Origin: Gymnothorax reevesii | Lineage: Eukaryota > Chordata > Actinopteri > Anguilliformes > Muraenidae | Assembly (NCBI GenBank): GCA_029721435.1 | Contig: CM056574.1 | Location: 6,635,001-6,699,000 of the forward strand | Direction: 5' to 3' | DNA: 64,000 nt | Shown here: in pieces, positions 24,055 through 34,100 of the stretch | Layout of the letters: every line of letters begins with the position of its first letter | How positions within the stretch are numbered: the stretch's first letter is position 1 | Notes under the pieces: model-generated | Seen by the model: only the letters and a program-made list of their open reading frames with translations | Databases searched by the model: none | Told to the model about the DNA's origin: nothing | Position numbers and translations under genes: made by a program

Positions 24055-25045
24055 ATGCCTCGCCTTTCCAAACCCCAACATGATCAAGCTATTGGGCTGT
24101 GGATGGTTGGAACATCCCAAAATTGCATCGCCCAGCATTTTGAGGTAAGCCAACCCACAATTTCTAACCTTCTGGCTCGTTACCAGGAGACTGGAAGCAG
24201 CAATGATTGACCCTGACCTGGTCAGCCTAGGGTCACGACCTCAGCCCAGGACAATCAGATCCGTCTCATCCACCTGAGACGGTTTCAAACCTACACCAGG
24301 ACGGCTCAGGAGACCCTAGGAATCCACTGACCAGGGATCAGTAGAAGAACAGTGAGTCTCGGACTTGCAGAGCGAGAGATCAGAGCCCACAGGACATGTG
24401 TTGGAATGCAGCTTGATGCACAGCGCAGGACTACCAGCCTTCGCTGGGCTGAAGAATATGGTCAGAGATGAGTCCCCAACCGATTCTGGAGGAATGTTGT
24501 CTTCCGTGATGAGTCCAGATTTTGTCTGTCCCGACTTGGAAGACAGAGGGTCTAGAGTTGACATGGTGAGAGATACACGGCCCCCTGCATTGCTGAGACA
24601 GATGGCTTTGGAGAGGCTCGGTGATGGTCTGGGCTGCCATTAGGTGCGGCTGGAGGTCCGACCTGGTTATAATCAATGGAAATCTTAATCTTAATGTGAC
24701 CTTGTCATCAGACCGCACGTTGTGTCTTACATCACAGACCACCCTGAGGTCACGTTTATGCAAGACAAGGCACGACCTCACTCAGCACATGTGACCCAGC
24801 AGCTCCTGGCCCAGAATGGTGTGCGAGTCATGGAATTGCCATCTTTCAGCCCTGACATGAAGTGCAACGAGCATGTGTGGGGCCTGTTGAATCGGTGGGT
24901 TCGGCAGCGCACTCCAGCGCCCAGGACGAGGGCGGAGCTCCAAGAAGCCCCTCTCCAGGAGTGGCAGGCCATTCCCCAGCAACAGCTCAACAGAATGGTG
25001 CTGTCCATGCCAAGAGGAGTGACACTTGGTCACACTCGGTACTGA
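24055..25045 (+). pseudogene. Tc1-like transposase pseudogene (element remnant)
   Basis: It starts MPRLSKPQHDQAIGLWMVG with a helix-turn-helix stretch (EVSQPTISNLLARYQETGS) and ends VLSMPRGVTLGHTRY. Later blocks FMQDKARPHSAH and FSPDMKCNEHVWG carry the second and third acidic residues. At least several stops and frameshifts occur in between (for example after SSND near 24207). The terminal inverted repeats could not be placed with confidence; the element probably spans about 23.9-25.2 kb. Confidence 0.85.
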
Positions 25046-26176
25046 GATTGGAGTTGATCTTTGTTATTGATTTTGTTGTTAAACTTGTCTTTGTTGATTC
25101 TTTTGTCGTTCTTTTTTTAAATATAAATTTGGCATCTCCAATCCCAGCCAAATCTGGAATGCCCAATTGGTGAACTATGTACAACACTTAATCGTTTGCA
25201 ACCCCTTGCTGCCAACTCAGGATAGTGAGACAGTTCACGGCTCTCCTCCGTAGCACGTGCCTGTCAGCCACTGCTTCTTAAACACTCAGTGGTTGAATCT
25301 TCGCAAGTTCAGAACGAGGGCGGATTATATTCGGATATGACCAGGCTTAGAATCTTCCTGACGAGCGTCCGTCTGGCCAACAGGAGGCGCTTGAGCAACG
25401 AACAAAGCTATTTATTTTATTTCCCTCCTCTGGCAGTCCCTTCCCAATTTGTAACCCTGTAGCGCTATGGCCAATTGTGCGCTACTCAGAAAAAGCTGCC
25501 GACCACTGCCGGGGCTCAGGGCTCGAACCCGCTCTGTGATAGTTACTTCTGCACTGCAACGCACTGTCTTTACTATTGAGCTGTGCAGCAGCTCTGTCAT
25601 TCCTGTTTCGACGATGTTATCTGACATTTTGTCGAAGTTGTTGTTATGGCTAAAGTCAATAAACGGTTACAAATTTGAACCTGAGTTTGGCTATAATTGT
25701 GGTTATAAGGTTTTAAAGTCCAGCAGAGTACATCTTTTTTTCTGAACAGGGGTGTTTATTTTGTTTACTATGCATTTGGCCTATTGGTTATGCCATGACC
25801 TGAAACTGGCGCCTATGTGACCACGGCGGAATGCACCAAGATTAGAGGGCGTACGATCTAGTTTTTTTCTCTGCATCATTGGCGGGCGTATTCTACAAAA
25901 CCTTACCCAGAAAGAGCTGGACTGGGTGCAGACTTTCACTCCAACCAAACTGGTGCACACCTGATTCCACTAATCAAATTCTTGGCATAAACTCTTGGGG
26001 TTGATCAGCAGATGTGTAACCACTAGTTTGGAATGCAAGCCTGCACCCACACCGACCCTTCCTGCACAAATTTGAGAATACTGCAACTACACTATTCAAT
26101 GAGCTCTACATTTCGCCTTCCACCATCACATCTTTGGGGAAATACGAAGTTTCAAGTGACTCAGACGACAGTAATT
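25046..26176. other. No gene; contains the SINE-like tRNA segment
   Basis: Apart from the tRNA-like segment at 25505-25610 I see no coding or structural signal of note. Confidence 0.5.
25505..25610 (-). mobile_element. tRNA-derived SINE head or tRNA-like pseudogene
   Basis: On the minus strand a perfect B box GGTTCGAGCC (25529-25520) lies downstream of an A-box-like CAGCTCAATAGT (about 25580-25590). The region downstream (to about 25440) has no tRNA acceptor structure, which suggests a SINE. Which tRNA it derives from is not determined. Confidence 0.45.
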
Positions 26177-27799
26177 TACAACCCCAATTCCCAAAGAGTT
26201 GGGACGAAGTGTCGATTCTGAATAAAATCAAAATGCAATGACTCTCACATCACACCAGCCAGTATTTTATTCACAATAGAACAGAGGTAACATACCAACT
26301 GTTGTAACTGAGAAATTTTACAATTTTATCCACAAAATGAGCTCATTTCAAATTTTATGGCTGCTACAGGTTTCAAAAAAGTTGGGACAGGGGCCTGTTT
26401 ACCATGGTGTAGCATCCCCTCTTATTTTTAACACAGAGTGGAGGCGTCTGGGCATTGAGGAGACTTGAGTTTATTCTTAAACTCATTCTTGAGTTTAGCC
26501 TTTGAAATTGGATCCCACTCTTGTTTAATACAGGCTTCAAGCTGCTGCAGAGTTTTGGGTCTCCTTTGACAGACTTTTTGTTTAATTATGCACCAAATGT
26601 TCTCAATCAGTGAAAGATCAGGACTGCAGGCAGGCCATTTCAGCACACGGACTCTTCTGCTACGAAGCCATGCTGTTGTAATAGCTGCAGTATGAGGTTT
26701 TGCATTGTCCTTCTGAAATACACAAGGCCATCCCTGGAATAGATGTCGTCTGGAGAGGAGAATATGTTGCTCTAAAACCTTTATATACCTTTCAGCGTTC
26801 ATGATGCTTTTTAAAACACGTAAGTGTCGCACACCATATGCACTAATGCATCCCCATACCATCAGAGATGCTGGCTTTTGAACTGAATGCTGATTACAGG
26901 AGGGGTGGTCTCTCTTCTCTTTAGCCCTGAGGACACGACGCCCATGATTTCCGACAAGAATGTCAAATTTGGACTCGTCTGACCACAGGACACTTTGCCA
27001 CTTTGCTACAGTCCATTTTAAATGAGCCTTGGCCCACAGAACACAGCAGCGCTTCCAGATCATGCTCAACAATGGCTTCCTTTTTGCACGATAGAGTTTT
27101 AGGTGGCATCTGTGGATGGCACGGCAGACTGTGTTTACAGACAGTGGATTCTTGAAGTATTCCTGGGCCCATTTAGTAATGTCAATGACAGAATCATGCT
27201 GGTGAGTGATGCAGTGGCGTCTGAGGGCCCGAAGATCACAGGCATCCAGTAAAGGTCTTCGGTCTTGTCCCTTATGCACAGAGATTTTTCCAGTTTCTCT
27301 GAATCTTTTGATGTTTTGCGCTGTTGATGATGAGGCTTTCAAAGCCTTTGCAATTTGACATTGAGGAACATTGTTTTTAAAGTATTCCACAATTTTTTTA
27401 TGCAAGACTTTACAGGTTGGAGAGCCTGTGGCCATCTTTAATTCTGAGAGACTCAGCCTCTCTAAGACATCTCTTTAATAGCCAATCATGTTACACACCT
27501 GATTCCAGTTAACTTAATTACTTGCTAAATGTTCTTTCAGCTGATTCTCTTTTATATTAATTGCTTTTCAGCGCTTTTTTGCATGTGTCCCAACTTTTTT
27601 GAGACCTGTTGCAGACAGAAAATTTGAAATGAGGTCGTTTTGCAGAAAAAAATGTAAAATGTGTCAGTTTCAACATTTGAAACGTTATCTATGTTCTATT
27701 GTAAATAACATATTGGCTCATGTGATCTGAAAGTCTTCGCATTTTCATTTTATTCACAATTTACACTTTAGTCCCAACTATTTCAGAATTGGGGTTGTA
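26177..27799 (-). mobile_element. Tc1-like transposon with long inverted repeats and intact transposase ORF
   Basis: Both ends read TACAACCCCAATTC as inverted copies bounded by TA. Similarity extends about 210 bp inward (AATAAAAT, TTATTCACAATAGAACA / TGTTCTATTGTAAATAA, CAACAGGT...AAAAAGTTGGGACA). It encodes a full-length transposase on the minus strand. It is complete and looks comparatively recent; a second copy lies at 35693-39074. Confidence 0.93.
26428..27435 (-). CDS. Tc1-type DD34E transposase, 335 aa, uninterrupted
   Basis: A cut-and-paste transposase that would bind its terminal repeats and insert at TA. Residues 1-110 hold the paired-type helix-turn-helix DNA-binding region ([19 protein letters not shown], then [16 protein letters not shown]). 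The catalytic triad is D153 (LWSDES), D243 ([11 protein letters not shown]) and E278 ([11 protein letters not shown]), with 34 residues between the last two. The usual NP before IEN is SL here. The length is normal for the family and the ATG lies in a good context (AAGATGGCC). No stop or frameshift is seen. Whether the protein is active cannot be told from sequence. Confidence 0.92.
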   Translation of the reverse strand: MATGSPTCKVLHKKIVEYFKNNVPQCQIAKALKASSSTAQNIKRFRETGKISVHKGQDRRPLLDACDLRALRRHCITHQHDSVIDITKWAQEYFKNPLSVNTVCRAIHRCHLKLYRAKRKPLLSMIWKRCCVLWAKAHLKWTVAKWQSVLWSDESKFDILVGNHGRRVLRAKEKRDHPSCNQHSVQKPASLMVWGCISAYGVRHLRVLKSIMNAERYIKVLEQHILLSRRHLFQGWPCVFQKDNAKPHTAAITTAWLRSRRVRVLKWPACSPDLSLIENIWCIIKQKVCQRRPKTLQQLEACIKQEWDPISKAKLKNEFKNKLKSPQCPDASTLC

Positions 27800-28055
27800 T
27801 TTGGTTACTCATCAAAGTATCTACCATAACATTTAACCACTGCTTTGGAAATGTTAGAAACTTTGGAAATTTTAATGAGGTATCACTCTCAATCGATTTT
27901 CCTGTGGACTGTGAAGTTTCCCACAGGTGTGTCAGAGATGTTGGACGCACTTCAGTCCAGCAGCTTCCAGAACAATCTATGATATTGAAACCGTGCATTT
28001 GATCTGGCCACTCTGAATTTAGTCTTCTCCTTTCCAAAAAACCTCTGATGAGATG

Positions 28056-28551
28056 TGTTATGGCCCCAATTTGTTATTACATTTACAACGTACCAGCAAC
28101 AGCAAGGGATGACAGACACAATTTAAAACTCAAACACATTTAATTAACAAACAAAGACTTTAACTAAACTACTGACCAAGATTGATTAATAACAAGAACA
28201 AAAAAATATTCACAGTCCCTTGTTTTGGTGGGGTGGCGTGGTGATGTCCTGGGTTAGGAAAAATGCTCAAATCCAGGCAAAAATCCACAAAAGAAACTTC
28301 TCAGGTTCTGAACAGAAATGACAGGTCTGGTCACATGTATCCTTCTTCTTGCAATTTCTCCTACTACTTTACTGTCTCAATTCTTTTCCTTATATACTCT
28401 TTTGCAGACCCCACCCACATTTAGACCTCTTTTTTTTTTATTTTCTGAGACTTGCCCCAGACATGTCCAGGACATGTCTAAACATGACTCCAGTCTGAGC
28501 TTAACAAAAAAAGGTAAATACTGTCATCTAGTGGCCTATATTCACATTACA
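28056..28551 (-). repeat. 3' LTR of the gypsy element
   Basis: It is 496 bp and differs from the other LTR by three substitutions and one extra T. The same TATA-like motif is at about 28388-28400. Confidence 0.93.
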
Positions 28552-28572
28552 CCTCCATTCCAAAAGGGAAAA
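28552..28572 (-). promoter_or_regulatory. Polypurine tract (candidate)
   Basis: On the minus strand GGAATGGAGG directly abuts the 3' LTR, where plus-strand priming is expected. Confidence 0.55.
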
Positions 28573-28690
28573 ATTTTTGACTCATAAAGGCAAAATTTTT
28601 CTTTTCAACACAAAATGGTTAAGTGAACACTTGTCATATATATACATATCATACAATATTCAAATAAACACATGATATATATATACATAT

Positions 28691-31681
28691 TCAAACACGG
28701 GATAAGCAATCAGCAATTACATTGTCTGTACCCTTCACATGCTTAATTTCCAAGTCAAACTCCTGTAAAATCAAACTCCAATTCAACAATCTCCGATTCT
28801 TGTCTTTCATCTTACTCAAAAACATTAACGGATTGTGGTCAGTGTACACAATCATTGGCTTTTGTCCTGTACAAACATAAACCTCAAAGTGTTGTAAAGA
28901 AAGGACCAGAGCCAACAGTTCCTTCTCTATTGTGGAATAGTTCCTTTGGTGGCGATTGAACTTCCTGGAGAAGTATGCCACGGGATGCTCAATGTCATCA
29001 GAGTCACTTCTCTGTAGGAGCACAGATCCACAAGCTTGGTCGCTAGCATCGACCGCGATGGAGAACGGTTTGTTGAAGTCAGGAGATTTGAGCACGGGGA
29101 AGTGACACAGCAGAGACTTCAGGTGATCGAAGGCTCTCTGGCATGCATCATCCCAGGTGAACTTTACGCCTTTCTTCAGTTGGTTAGTTAGACTGAGAGC
29201 AATCTCAGCAAAGTTCTTGCAGAACTTGCGGTAGTACCCGATCATTCCAAGGAAGCGGCGCAAAGCTTTTTTATTGTCAGGAACTGGAAAGTCCATGATG
29301 GCTTGGACTTTAGCATTTATAGGTGCCACCTTACCCTGGCCTATGACGTAGCCAAGATAGGTGACAGTAGCACAACCAAAGTCACTCTTGTTCAGGTTAA
29401 CAGTCAGGTTAGCCTGGGTCAGGCGCTGGAACAACGTCTCTACATCTTTTAGATGTTCTTTCCAGGAGTCACTCCATGTGATCAGGTCATCGATGTATGC
29501 ACCCGTGTGTGGCAATCCGGCGATTGTAGACTGTATCATCCTTTGGAACGTGGCTGGGGCATTTTTCATGCCAAAGGGTAGGACTTCATACTGGTACAAT
29601 CCAGATGGTGTGGCAAAAGCAGAGATGCTCTTGGCCCTCTCAGTTAAAGGCACACACCAATAACCCTTCAATAAATCAATCTTGGTCAGAAACTTTGCTT
29701 GCCCTATACTATCAATACAATCATCAATCCTAGGTATTGGAAACACATCAGTTCTAGTTACAGCATTGACTTTGCGATAATCTGTACAGAATCTAGTACT
29801 TCCATCAGGTTTTGGAACTAGCACACAGGGTGAACTCCAATCGGAGTTGGAGGGTCTGATAATATCATGTTTTAACATGTACTCAACCTCTTTCTCAGCA
29901 ATCTTTCTCTTTTCAGGATTCATCCGGTATGGATGCTGTTTTATTGGTTTGGCATCACCAACATCTACATCATGAGAGGCTATCGTAACTCTCTTTGGAA
30001 CATCAGGAAACAAATCCTCATATTTCTTGATCAACCTTTCAAACTGATCTCTCTGTGAGGGTTCTAAGTGCTGGAGTTTTACATCAAGATTTTGCAACAC
30101 TTCAGTGTTTGACAATTTACATGAAAGAACTTCAGCTTTAATTCTTGGTTCATCATCTTGAAACTCCCCCTCATCTTCACACGTTTCGACCATTGGAGAA
30201 TCTGAAGTGACAGCTGCAACCCTAGCATTTCTGTCATGATAAGGCTTTAGCATGTTAATGTGACACAATTGTTTTGGTTTTCTCCTATCTGGAGTCTTCA
30301 CAATGTAATTGAGATCATTGAGTTTTGTCAGAATTTCATAAGGACCATGAAATCTAGCCTGCAATGGATTGGACTGCAAGGGAAACAACACAAGGACCTT
30401 TTCTCCTGGTTTAAACTCACGGCTTCTAGCCTTATGATCATACCAAGTTTTCATTTTTCCCTGACTTGATTTCAAGTTCTCTTTGGCAAGGTCACAAGCT
30501 GCACGCAATCTTTCCTTGAACTTGCCAACATAGTCTAACAGACTGATATGCGGCTCTTTCTCTTGCCATTGTTCACTCAATAATAGCAAAGGTCCTCTCA
30601 CTTCATGACCAAACACTACCTCAAATGGACTGAATCCAGTAGACTCCTGCACTGCTTCTCTAGCTGCAAACAACAGCAAATGAACCCCTTCATCCCAGTC
30701 TTTCTCATGGTCATAACAATAAGTCCTCATCATTGTCTTGAGAGTGGAATGAAACCGCTCTAAGGCACCCTGACTTTCTGGATGATAGGCACTAGAAAGA
30801 ATTTGCTTTGCACCTAGTTCATACACAACCTGCTGAAACAATCCTGAAGTGAAATTGCTACCCTGGTCTGACTGAATTTCCCTGGGAAGGCCAAACAACG
30901 TGAAGAACTTTATCAAAGCCTTCGAGATTGCAGTTGCCTTGATGTTACGTAGAGGTATGGCTTCGGGGAATCTGGTAGATGCACACATGATTGTCAACAA
31001 ATACTGATTTCCAGATCTAGTCTTGGGTAATGGACCAACGCAATCAACAATGACCCTAGAGAATGGCTCCCCAAATGCTGGGATAGGCTGCAATGGAGCT
31101 ACAGGTGGGTCTAACTGGTGTTTTCCAACTACCTGACAAGTGTGACAGGTTTTGCAAAAGTTGGAAACGTCTTTCCGAAGCCCAGGCCAAAAGAAGTGTT
31201 TCATGATCTTATCAACAGTCTTGTTAACACCAAGATGACCTCCTAAAGGTAAACTATGAGCCATTGTTAAGATCTCATTCCTATATACCTTCGGAACAAC
31301 AATTTGCCTGACCACTGCCCAATCTGCATTGGCAGGGATATCAGGAGGGCGCCACTTCCGCATCAACACACCATCCTTGAGATAATACCCAACTGGAACT
31401 GCGTCTATTTCTTTATCAGGAAGGGCTCTCCTCTTTAGTACACAAATTTCAGGATCATTAGTTTGCTCCTCAATCAACCGCTTTCTGGACAGAGACAAGT
31501 CTCCAGACACATCAGAATCACCAGACCCATCCAGCTGGCTGAATAGAGAACTGATAAAAGTATCTGATAAGTCCTCAAACGGAGAAACCATAGTAGGCCA
31601 ATCAGAGTCATGAGGCGAACCACCTGAGTCCTGACTATTCAATGTACTGGACGGCACCACATCATCTTCTTCTTTAGCCTT
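28691..31681 (-). CDS. pol: Pol: integrase - reverse transcriptase - RNase H (Gmr1 order), read after in-frame UAG
   Basis: No ATG fits the start; the frame continues directly from the Gag stop, so expression presumably needs readthrough. Numbering from codon 31660 (989 residues): integrase zinc finger at about 135-175 (GGHLGVNK, CKTCHTC); integrase core D206 (VIVDCVGP), D265 (IQSDQGSNF) and E301 (GALERFH), DD35E spacing; GPY motif 439-441; RT about 560-790 with LLKGYWCVPL, LPFGMKNAPATFQR and YIDD at 722-725; RNase H from about 865 (IAVDASDQACGSVLLQR; TIEKELLALV; YTDHNPL). It ends DNVIADCLSRV. All signature residues I looked for are present, and there is no internal stop or frameshift. Integrase first is opposite to ordinary gypsy elements. 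Confidence 0.94.
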   Translation of the reverse strand, partial: KAKEEDDVVPSSTLNSQDSGGSPHDSDWPTMVSPFEDLSDTFISSLFSQLDGSGDSDVSGDLSLSRKRLIEEQTNDPEICVLKRRALPDKEIDAVPVGYYLKDGVLMRKWRPPDIPANADWAVVRQIVVPKVYRNEILTMAHSLPLGGHLGVNKTVDKIMKHFFWPGLRKDVSNFCKTCHTCQVVGKHQLDPPVAPLQPIPAFGEPFSRVIVDCVGPLPKTRSGNQYLLTIMCASTRFPEAIPLRNIKATAISKALIKFFTLFGLPREIQSDQGSNFTSGLFQQVVYELGAKQILSSAYHPESQGALERFHSTLKTMMRTYCYDHEKDWDEGVHLLLFAAREAVQESTGFSPFEVVFGHEVRGPLLLLSEQWQEKEPHISLLDYVGKFKERLRAACDLAKENLKSSQGKMKTWYDHKARSREFKPGEKVLVLFPLQSNPLQARFHGPYEILTKLNDLNYIVKTPDRRKPKQLCHINMLKPYHDRNARVAAVTSDSPMVETCEDEGEFQDDEPRIKAEVLSCKLSNTEVLQNLDVKLQHLEPSQRDQFERLIKKYEDLFPDVPKRVTIASHDVDVGDAKPIKQHPYRMNPEKRKIAEKEVEYMLKHDIIRPSNSDWSSPCVLVPKPDGSTRFCTDYRKVNAVTRTDVFPIPRIDDCIDSIGQAKFLTKIDLLKGYWCVPLTERAKSISAFATPSGLYQYEVLPFGMKNAPATFQRMIQSTIAGLPHTGAYIDDLITWSDSWKEHLKDVETLFQRLTQANLTVNLNKSDFGCATVTYLGYVIGQGKVAPINAKVQAIMDFPVPDNKKALRRFLGMIGYYRKFCKNFAEIALSLTNQLKKGVKFTWDDACQRAFDHLKSLLCHFPVLKSPDFNKPFSIAVDASDQACGSVLLQRSDSDDIEHPVAYFSRKFNRHQRNYSTIEKELLALVLSLQHFEVYVCTGQKPMIVYTDHNPLMFLSKMKDKNRRLLNWSLILQEFDLEIKHVKGTDNVIADCLSRV

Positions 31682-33487
31682 CTAGGCCATAGCACGAGTC
31701 ACTGCGCAAGAAGGATACAGAGATGGGTCCTCATCCCCATCTTCAGTGCTCGGCTGTGAAGTAAGATGTACAGGGGGAACTACTTTGCCCCCAGCCAGGT
31801 CATTGCCTAGCAACAGAGAAACACCCTTTATAGGTAGACTTGACATAAGTCCCACCTTTACCTGTCCTGTAACTAAATCTGACTTCAAGAATATAGAGCG
31901 CAGGGGTACAGATACAGTCCTCCCTTCAATACCTTGTACAAGTATGAAATCCCCTGAAGCGGTCTCATCACGTAACTCCAAGGAGTCCATCAACAAAAGT
32001 GACTGAGAAGCTCCGGTATCCCTTAGGATATATATGGGGACAGGAGTAGTATGCTCATTCAGAGCCACAAATCCCTCTGACACAAATGGAAGAAATTCCT
32101 CCCTCACAAAGTCAGCTGTATTAGGCTTTTTAGCCCCACAAGAAGCAGGCAATTTAGCAGATTGGTTATCTACTACAGGGGTTTCTAACCTTGTTTTCAC
32201 AAAGGCATTTGGTTTGGTATCCTTTTTTTTTTCTTTCTTAGCTTTAAGGAACCAACAGTTAGTTGTAACATGACCAGATTTCTTGCAATAACTGCAAACT
32301 AGACCACTTTTGTCACTGTCAGCTTTCACACTTTGATCAGACCTGTTACTGGATTTCTGAGCACCATCACCAGATTTGTCTTTGTCTTTGGGTGAGGAAT
32401 CTTGGGTATCACCGTAACCCTTTTTCTGAAATTGGGACCATTTATTGTTACTGCTAGACTGAAATTTGGACTTATGTGTGAGAACATATTCATCTGCAAA
32501 TTTGGCAGCTGATTGCAAATTCAGTGCTTGCTTCTCATTCAGGTAGGTCTTAACATCATCCTTAACACAGTTCTTGAATTCTTCAACTAACAACATCTCT
32601 TTTAGTGAGTTAAAATCATCCTTGACCTCCATAGAAGTACACAAGCGCTCAAAGCAAACCTTCTTTTCATTAGCAAATTCAACATAAGTCTGATTTTCAG
32701 ATTTCTTCAGACCTCTGAATTTCTGTCGGTAAGCCTCTGGAACCAACTCATAAGCTCTCAAAATAACCTTTTTGACAACCTCATAATCAGAGGAATCATC
32801 GGCAGACAAAGCCGAATAGGCTTGTTGAGCTTTACCCTTGAGGACAGTTTGCAACATCAGAGGCCAGTGTTCCTTTGGCCACTGGCAACTCTTTGCTACC
32901 TTTTCAAAACACTGGAAATAGTTGTCAACATCCTTTTCCGAAAATGGAGGCACCAATTTTACCTCCTGGCTAGCCCGAAATTTATTTTCAGTTGCTATTT
33001 TAATTTTTAGTTGCTCCATTTGGAGTCTTTCTTCTCTATCGAATCTCTCTAATTCAAAATCTCTCTGTCTCTGTCTCTCTCTTTCTGCTCTTTCCTCTTT
33101 CTCTCTTTCTTTTTTCTCTTCTCTTGCAAATTTTTCTAACTCAAATTCTCTTTCTTTCTCTTTTTCCTCCCTTTCTTTCTTCTCTTCTCTAGCTAATTTT
33201 TCCAACTCAAACTGCCTTTGTTTTTCTTTTTCTTCCCTTTCAATCTCTAGCATTTTTAATTTAAGTTCCATTTCTATATTTGGATTTTCCACTGGAAACT
33301 GTTCCAGATCTCCTGGTGCAAACACATTTTCATCAATGTAATATTCAACTATTTCTCTAGCCAGTCTTGCTTTTCGCATGGCTGGTTTTACCTCTGTCAG
33401 CTCCAAATGTCTGCATATTTCCAACAGTTCAGTCTTTTTAAAAGACTTCAAAACCCCTATGGTTGGTGATGCCAAGAAATCATCCAT
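31682..33487 (-). CDS. gag: Gag with aspartic protease (Gmr1-like gypsy), 601 aa from ATG
   Basis: Structural polyprotein of the retrotransposon. An open frame begins at 33499 with TTG, but the first ATG (GCAATGG context) is at 33487; numbering below counts from 33499. Residues 20-55 (KKTELLEICRHLELTEVKPA...) resemble a SAP helix-loop-helix. Residues about 85-165 are a very charged E/R/K coiled coil with repeats of REEKKERE. Residues about 250-345 (PEAYRQKFRGLKKSENQTYV, then LLVEEFKNCV) resemble the SCAN domain, which is known to derive from Gmr1-like capsid. A CCHC zinc knuckle lies at 402-415 (CSYCKKSGHVTTNC). A retropepsin follows: RDTGASQSLL at 493-502 and LLLGNDLAGG near 562-571. The frame ends at UAG, 31684-31682. 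Confidence 0.9.
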   Translation of the reverse strand: MDDFLASPTIGVLKSFKKTELLEICRHLELTEVKPAMRKARLAREIVEYYIDENVFAPGDLEQFPVENPNIEMELKLKMLEIEREEKEKQRQFELEKLAREEKKEREEKEKEREFELEKFAREEKKEREKEERAERERQRQRDFELERFDREERLQMEQLKIKIATENKFRASQEVKLVPPFSEKDVDNYFQCFEKVAKSCQWPKEHWPLMLQTVLKGKAQQAYSALSADDSSDYEVVKKVILRAYELVPEAYRQKFRGLKKSENQTYVEFANEKKVCFERLCTSMEVKDDFNSLKEMLLVEEFKNCVKDDVKTYLNEKQALNLQSAAKFADEYVLTHKSKFQSSSNNKWSQFQKKGYGDTQDSSPKDKDKSGDGAQKSSNRSDQSVKADSDKSGLVCSYCKKSGHVTTNCWFLKAKKEKKKDTKPNAFVKTRLETPVVDNQSAKLPASCGAKKPNTADFVREEFLPFVSEGFVALNEHTTPVPIYILRDTGASQSLLLMDSLELRDETASGDFILVQGIEGRTVSVPLRSIFLKSDLVTGQVKVGLMSSLPIKGVSLLLGNDLAGGKVVPPVHLTSQPSTEDGDEDPSLYPSCAVTRAMA

Positions 33488-33581
33488 TGCTGTTGTCAAT
33501 ATATTTATATAGGAAAATTCACAAAAACAATTTCACAATCTGAAATGTTAGATTTTTAATAAATGACTCACAAAATGGTCT

Positions 33582-33602
33582 ATCCCGGACCTTGAGCCCC
33601 CA
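33582..33602 (-). promoter_or_regulatory. Primer-binding site, tRNA-Pro-like with a 3-nt insertion
   Basis: Three bases inside the 5' LTR, the minus strand reads TGGGGGCTC then AAG then GTCCGGGAT. Without AAG this is the 18-nt complement of the 3' end of tRNA-Pro used by some retroelements. The LTR-proximal nine bases match uninterrupted. Confidence 0.65.
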
Positions 33603-33605
33603 ATT

Positions 33606-34100
33606 TGTTATGGCCCCAATTTGTTATTACATTTACAACGTAACAGCAACAGCAAGGGATGACAGACACAATTTAAAACTCAAACACATTTAATTAACAA
33701 ACAAAGACTTTAACTAAACTACTGACCAAGATTGATTAATAACAAGAACAAAAAAATATTCACAGTCCCTTGTTTTGGTGGGGTGGCGTGGTGATGTCCT
33801 GGGTTAGGAAAAATGCTCAAATCCAGGCAAAAATCCACAAAAGAAACTTCTCAGGTTCTGAACAGAAAGACAGGTCTGGTCACATGTATCCTTCTTCTTG
33901 CAATTTCTCCTACTACTTTACTGTCTCAATTCTTTTCCTTATATACTCTTTTGCAGACCCCACCCACATTTAGACCTCTTTTTTTTTTATTTTCTGAGAC
34001 TTGCCCCAGACATGTCCAGGACATGTCTAAACATGACTCCAGGCTGAGCTTAACAAAAAAAGGTAAATACTGCCATCTAGTGGCCTATATTCACATTACA
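33606..34100 (-). repeat. 5' LTR of the gypsy element
   Basis: It is 495 bp, TG...CA on the minus strand. A TATA-like GAGTATATAAGG (about 33938-33950) and an ATTAAA (about 33690) could be promoter and polyadenylation signals. Nearly identical to 28056-28551. Confidence 0.93.

Larger units (their letters stand above)
28056..34100 (-). mobile_element. Gmr1-like Ty3/gypsy LTR retrotransposon, nearly intact
   Basis: LTRs of 496 and 495 bp (TG...CA) flank a coding region on the minus strand, with 4-bp target duplication GATG at 28052-28055 and 34101-34104. Gag-protease (to 31682) is followed in the same frame, after one UAG, by Pol (to 28691). In Pol the integrase precedes reverse transcriptase and RNase H, the order that defines the Gmr1 clade within Ty3/gypsy. 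A primer-binding site next to the 5' LTR and a purine tract next to the 3' LTR are visible. The LTRs differ at only three bases and one 1-bp indel, so insertion was recent. Confidence 0.95.

Noticed and set aside
24778..25173. Minus and alternate-frame ORFs over the Tc1 relic
   Set aside because: They are shadows of the transposase C-terminus, which is on the plus strand.
32922..33341. 139-codon Ser/Leu/Phe-rich plus-strand ORF
   Set aside because: It is the antisense of the Glu/Lys/Arg coiled-coil region of Gag.
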